Shown here: piece after piece, positions 61,572 to 64,000 of the stretch
Position numbering within the stretch: position 1 is the stretch's first letter
How the letters are laid out: each line of letters begins with the position of its first letter
Notes under the pieces: model-generated
Told to the model about the DNA's origin: nothing
The model's input: only the letters and a program-made list of their open reading frames with translations
Databases searched by the model: none
Made by a program: the position numbers and the translations under genes
NCBI RefSeq assembly: GCF_000020125.1
Contig: NC_010676.1
Location: 2,914,001 to 2,978,000, forward strand
Source of the DNA: Paraburkholderia phytofirmans PsJN
GTDB lineage: Bacteria; Pseudomonadota; Gammaproteobacteria; Burkholderiales; Burkholderiaceae
Direction of reading: 5' to 3'
DNA length: 64,000 bases

Positions 61572-62204
61572 ATGTTTGAGGGCTCCCTTCGTTTGTATGC
61601 CGATGCACAATTCGCAAGCCCGTACGCGATGTCCGTGTTTGTCGCTCTTCAGGAGAAGCAACTGCCTTTTGAGCTGTTCGCGGTGGACCTCGGGACTGAC
61701 GCCAACCATGAAGAGAGCTACGCCGCTAAATCATTGACTCAGCGCGTGCCCACATTAACGCATGGCGCTTTTGCGCTTTCCGAGTCATCGGCGATTACTG
61801 AGTACCTGGACGATACTTTCGCTGAGACGCTCGTTTATCCGCAGGATCGGCATCTCAGGGCTAGGGCACGCCAACTCCAGGCGTGGCTCAGAAGCGACCT
61901 GATGCCCATTCGTCAGGAGCGCTCGACGGAGGTCGTGTTCTACAAAAGGCAGGCCCCGCCTTTTAGTGCCAAGGCGCAGCTCGCCGTGCAGAAGCTATAC
62001 TTCGCGGCAGATCGGCTTCTCTCAAACGATGCATCCAACCTGTTCGGCGACTGGTGCATCGCTGACACCGACCTGGCCTTGATGCTAAATCGCCTCGTCA
62101 TGAATGGCGACGACGTCCCCGCAAAGTTGGCGTCGTACGCAGCGCATCAATGGGAACGAGCGTCAGTGCAGCAGTGGGTCACGCTGGATCGGCCTCGGCT
62201 CTGA
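61572..62204 (+). CDS. yfcF: Glutathione S-transferase, YfcF type
   Basis: 210 residues, close in layout to E. coli YfcF: LRLYADAQFASPYAMSVFVALQEKQLPFELFAVDL, VPTLTHGAFALSESSAITEYLDDTFAE, ARARQLQAWLRSDLMPIRQERSTEVVF and NLFGDWCIADTDLALMLNRLV. The N-terminal thioredoxin-like domain and C-terminal helical domain are complete. YfcF has glutathione transferase and disulfide/peroxide reductase activity. Stands alone downstream of HxlR with a 270-bp gap that shows nothing clear. Confidence 0.9.
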   Translation: MFEGSLRLYADAQFASPYAMSVFVALQEKQLPFELFAVDLGTDANHEESYAAKSLTQRVPTLTHGAFALSESSAITEYLDDTFAETLVYPQDRHLRARARQLQAWLRSDLMPIRQERSTEVVFYKRQAPPFSAKAQLAVQKLYFAADRLLSNDASNLFGDWCIADTDLALMLNRLVMNGDDVPAKLASYAAHQWERASVQQWVTLDRPRL

Positions 62205-62690
62205 CCACCGAACATGACTGACGCAGCAATGATGCCGACAACGGGTTGAGGGTATTGCCCACTGGCGGCTACTCGCGCGGGAACCACGCGCAGCAGGTTC
62301 AGCCACATAAACGGACGCGCGACTGTCATTACGACGCCAAGGTAGACCGCGCCGTAAGCGTTCGTTAATTCCACGCTCCACACGTAAAAGAACGCAATCG
62401 CGAGCGCCAATAGCAGGACACACGCTGTTTGAGGCAGATCGCGGCGAAAAAATAAAGACTGGAATAGTCGCTGAGATGATCGTGCCGACTGAGGCTCACG
62501 TGTCGGCCACGCCGAAGGTCTGCGCGACCTGTCCGATACCGATACCGAGTAGGCCAAGCGCGGCGACGCGTGACAATGCTCGCTAAGGCAATGAATGTCG
62601 GCCGACAACGACGAAGATAAGAAGCAGCGGCACCGCCACGCCATAACGCATCGTGGTAAGCATCAGCGGCGGCATGCCGGCGTCCCGTCT
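62200..62690 (-). pseudogene. EamA/DMT-family transporter remnant
   Basis: On the minus strand the pieces read PPLMLTTMRYGVAVPLLLIFVVVGRHSLP, stop, RALSRVAALGLLGIGIGQVAQTFGVADT, stop, ASVGTIISATIPVFIF, then a frameshift to FFAAICLKQRVS, and later WLNLLRVVPARVAASGQYPQPVVGIIAASVMFG, the known C-terminal part of EamA drug/metabolite transporters. Two in-frame stops and at least one frameshift make it a pseudogene. The N-terminal end (towards 62,860) is too decayed to define. Convergent with the GST gene. Confidence 0.85.
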
Positions 62691-62980
62691 GATGACGGGA
62701 CGCGCGCTTCGTCACAGCATAGGCGCTTACTTCATGCAACGCTCCACACTGGAACGGTATCCGGCACGGCAAACGTATGCTTTCCAAAAAACCACCTAGC
62801 ATTCCGAACTGTTGTGCTGCATGAACCCGATTCATGGCGGCCATTATTGGCCCGAATTTGACGGCGAAAAATCACGCTCCGATACTCGGTCCCACTCTGC
62901 GCCGCAGAGCCCGCCGACATGAGAACGATGGTGGTATGCGAAACATTCCACACTCAGGCGATGGACTGAGACAAAGGACG

Positions 62981-64000
62981 ATGACAGCCATGATTGCACG
63001 GAGACACAACGTTTTGGAAAAGACGGAACCTCGCGCTGTACTGAAGCAGGACGCATCAAGGCACTTGCCCAAGTTGTTCGTTTCGTCGACGCTCGCTGTC
63101 ATGCTGGCGGCATGCGGCGGCGGCGGCTCTGCCGTGACCTCTGATCCGACCATTGCCGTCACCGCCGACGGCGCCGTGAAGGGCTCGGCAAGCGACGGCG
63201 TGGTCGCTTTCAAAGGCATCCCTTTCGCGGCTCCGCCGGTCGGCGCGCTGCGCTGGAGACCGCCACAGCCCGTGACCGCGTGGAGCGGCGTCCGACAGAC
63301 CACGTCGTTCGTTCACGACTGCATGCAGACGAGCGGCGCAAACTCCGGGCTAACGGTCACGCCGTCGGAAGATTGCCTGTACCTCAACGTATGGCGTCCG
63401 CAAAACAGCAACGGCAAGAATCTGCCTGTGATGGTCTGGATTTACGGCGGTGCATACGTCACTGGAGGCACGTCGATGCCGACTTATGACGGCACGCAGT
63501 TCGCCAATCAGGGCGTCGTCATCGTCACTATGAACTACCGTCTCGGCCGGTTTGGCTTCTTCGCCCACCCGGCCTTGACGGCAGCCGCCGCGCAATCCGG
63601 CGAGACGCTGGCCAACTACGGCTACATGGATCAGATCGCCGCACTCAAATGGGTACAGCGCAACATTGCCAACTTCGGCGGCGACCCGACCAACGTCACG
63701 CTCTTTGGGGAATCCGCCGGAGGCGAAGCGGTTCACAACCTACTGACCTCGCCGCAGGCAACGGGACTGTTCGCGAAGGCGATCATCGAGTCCGGCAATG
63801 GACGCGTCAATCAGTACTACGGTCGCACGCTCTCGCGGAACGCGAAAACGGTCGGCGACTCTGCTGAAGAACAGGGTTCCGCGTTCGCGACAGGATATGG
63901 CATCGCCGGCAGCGACGCCAGTTCGTTGCAGGCGCTGCGCGCGCTCTCCGCCAGTCAGGTTCTCGATGGGCTCGACACTTCCACGTTGAATAGCGCGCAC
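62981..64000 (+). CDS. Carboxylesterase type B, lipoprotein (3' end outside window)
   Basis: 340 codons are present and the frame is still open at the window edge. A lipobox (LAVMLAAC45GGGG) follows an unusually long 30-residue charged N-terminus. The esterase domain has FKGIPFAAPPVGALRWRPPQP, EDCLYLNVWRP, WIYGGAYVTGG (oxyanion hole), the nucleophile S245 in LFGESAGGEAVHNLL, and WVQRNIANFGGDP. It is anchored in the membrane and should hydrolyse esters outside the cytoplasm. ATG at 62990 is a possible start with better spacing from AAGGA. Confidence 0.9.
   Translation, partial: MTAMIARRHNVLEKTEPRAVLKQDASRHLPKLFVSSTLAVMLAACGGGGSAVTSDPTIAVTADGAVKGSASDGVVAFKGIPFAAPPVGALRWRPPQPVTAWSGVRQTTSFVHDCMQTSGANSGLTVTPSEDCLYLNVWRPQNSNGKNLPVMVWIYGGAYVTGGTSMPTYDGTQFANQGVVIVTMNYRLGRFGFFAHPALTAAAAQSGETLANYGYMDQIAALKWVQRNIANFGGDPTNVTLFGESAGGEAVHNLLTSPQATGLFAKAIIESGNGRVNQYYGRTLSRNAKTVGDSAEEQGSAFATGYGIAGSDASSLQALRALSASQVLDGLDTSTLNSAH

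Noticed and set aside
1..64000. CRISPR array, tRNA, rRNA, integron or prophage
   Set aside because: No evenly spaced repeats, no cloverleaf-like segment with a CCA end, no attC-like sites and no phage structural genes were found on reading.

Overview
The window is a high-GC chromosomal segment from a betaproteobacterium of the Burkholderiaceae, most likely Paraburkholderia or a close relative. The assignment rests on gene content: a general OmpC-type porin, several MHS-type MFS permeases, a DUF4148 secreted protein, a MarR-FUSC-DUF1656-HlyD-NodT efflux operon, a xylA-xylFGH operon with an AraC-type XylR, and a CbtB/CbtA pair behind a cobalamin riboswitch. No rRNA, tRNA, CRISPR array or replication origin was seen.

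Layout. (1) 0-6 kb: the tail of a FUSC transporter, then a minus-strand VgrG (T6SS spike) followed by a probable peptidoglycan-cleaving effector with M15-type zinc motifs and a secreted AT-rich protein that may be its immunity partner. (2) 6.6-9.3 kb: cobalt transporter CbtBA under a B12 riboswitch, and a divergent histidine phosphatase with an altered motif. (3) 9.3-15.1 kb: a porin - exported hydrolase - MFS permease - cytosolic hydrolase operon with a divergent LysR gene. The two hydrolases are paralogues. (4) 15.1-18.4 kb: a double-domain KaiC-like ATPase and a hybrid histidine kinase. (5) 18.4-23.9 kb: the aromatic-acid type efflux operon. (6) 24-26.9 kb: a two-subunit molybdenum oxidoreductase (IorAB type). 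(7) 27-35 kb: D-xylose import and isomerisation with XylR and a mutarotase. (8) 35-44.8 kb: single genes (DUF4148, PotF-like protein, cupin, Ntn hydrolase, TIGR02594 protein, two GNATs, a chemoreceptor) and a pair of half-deleted divergent genes. (9) 45-50.3 kb: a LysR-controlled sulfatase - MFS - FAD oxidase cassette. (10) 51-56.6 kb: a LysR-linked cluster with a hydrolase, an LLM flavin monooxygenase, a wrecked alcohol dehydrogenase and two SDR genes. (11) 56.7-59.4 kb: a two-gene IS91-type element and an unexplained 76-bp inverted repeat. (12) 59.4-64 kb: DsbA-like protein, SDR/HxlR divergent pair, YfcF-type GST, a decayed EamA transporter and the start of a lipoprotein carboxylesterase.

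Functional themes. Regions 3, 9 and 10 have the same shape: a LysR gene diverging from a short catabolic cassette, with a dyad in the intergenic region (two of the three contain a T-N11-A box). Regions 3 and 9 add a dedicated permease. All three look like uptake and breakdown routes for unidentified ester or sulfate-ester compounds. Decay is concentrated in accessory stretches, around 38 kb and from 54 to 63 kb, where the IS91 element lies. The best candidates for undescribed biology are the VgrG-linked peptidase with its secreted partner, the hydrolase-permease-hydrolase operon, and the sulfatase-permease-FAD oxidase cassette.
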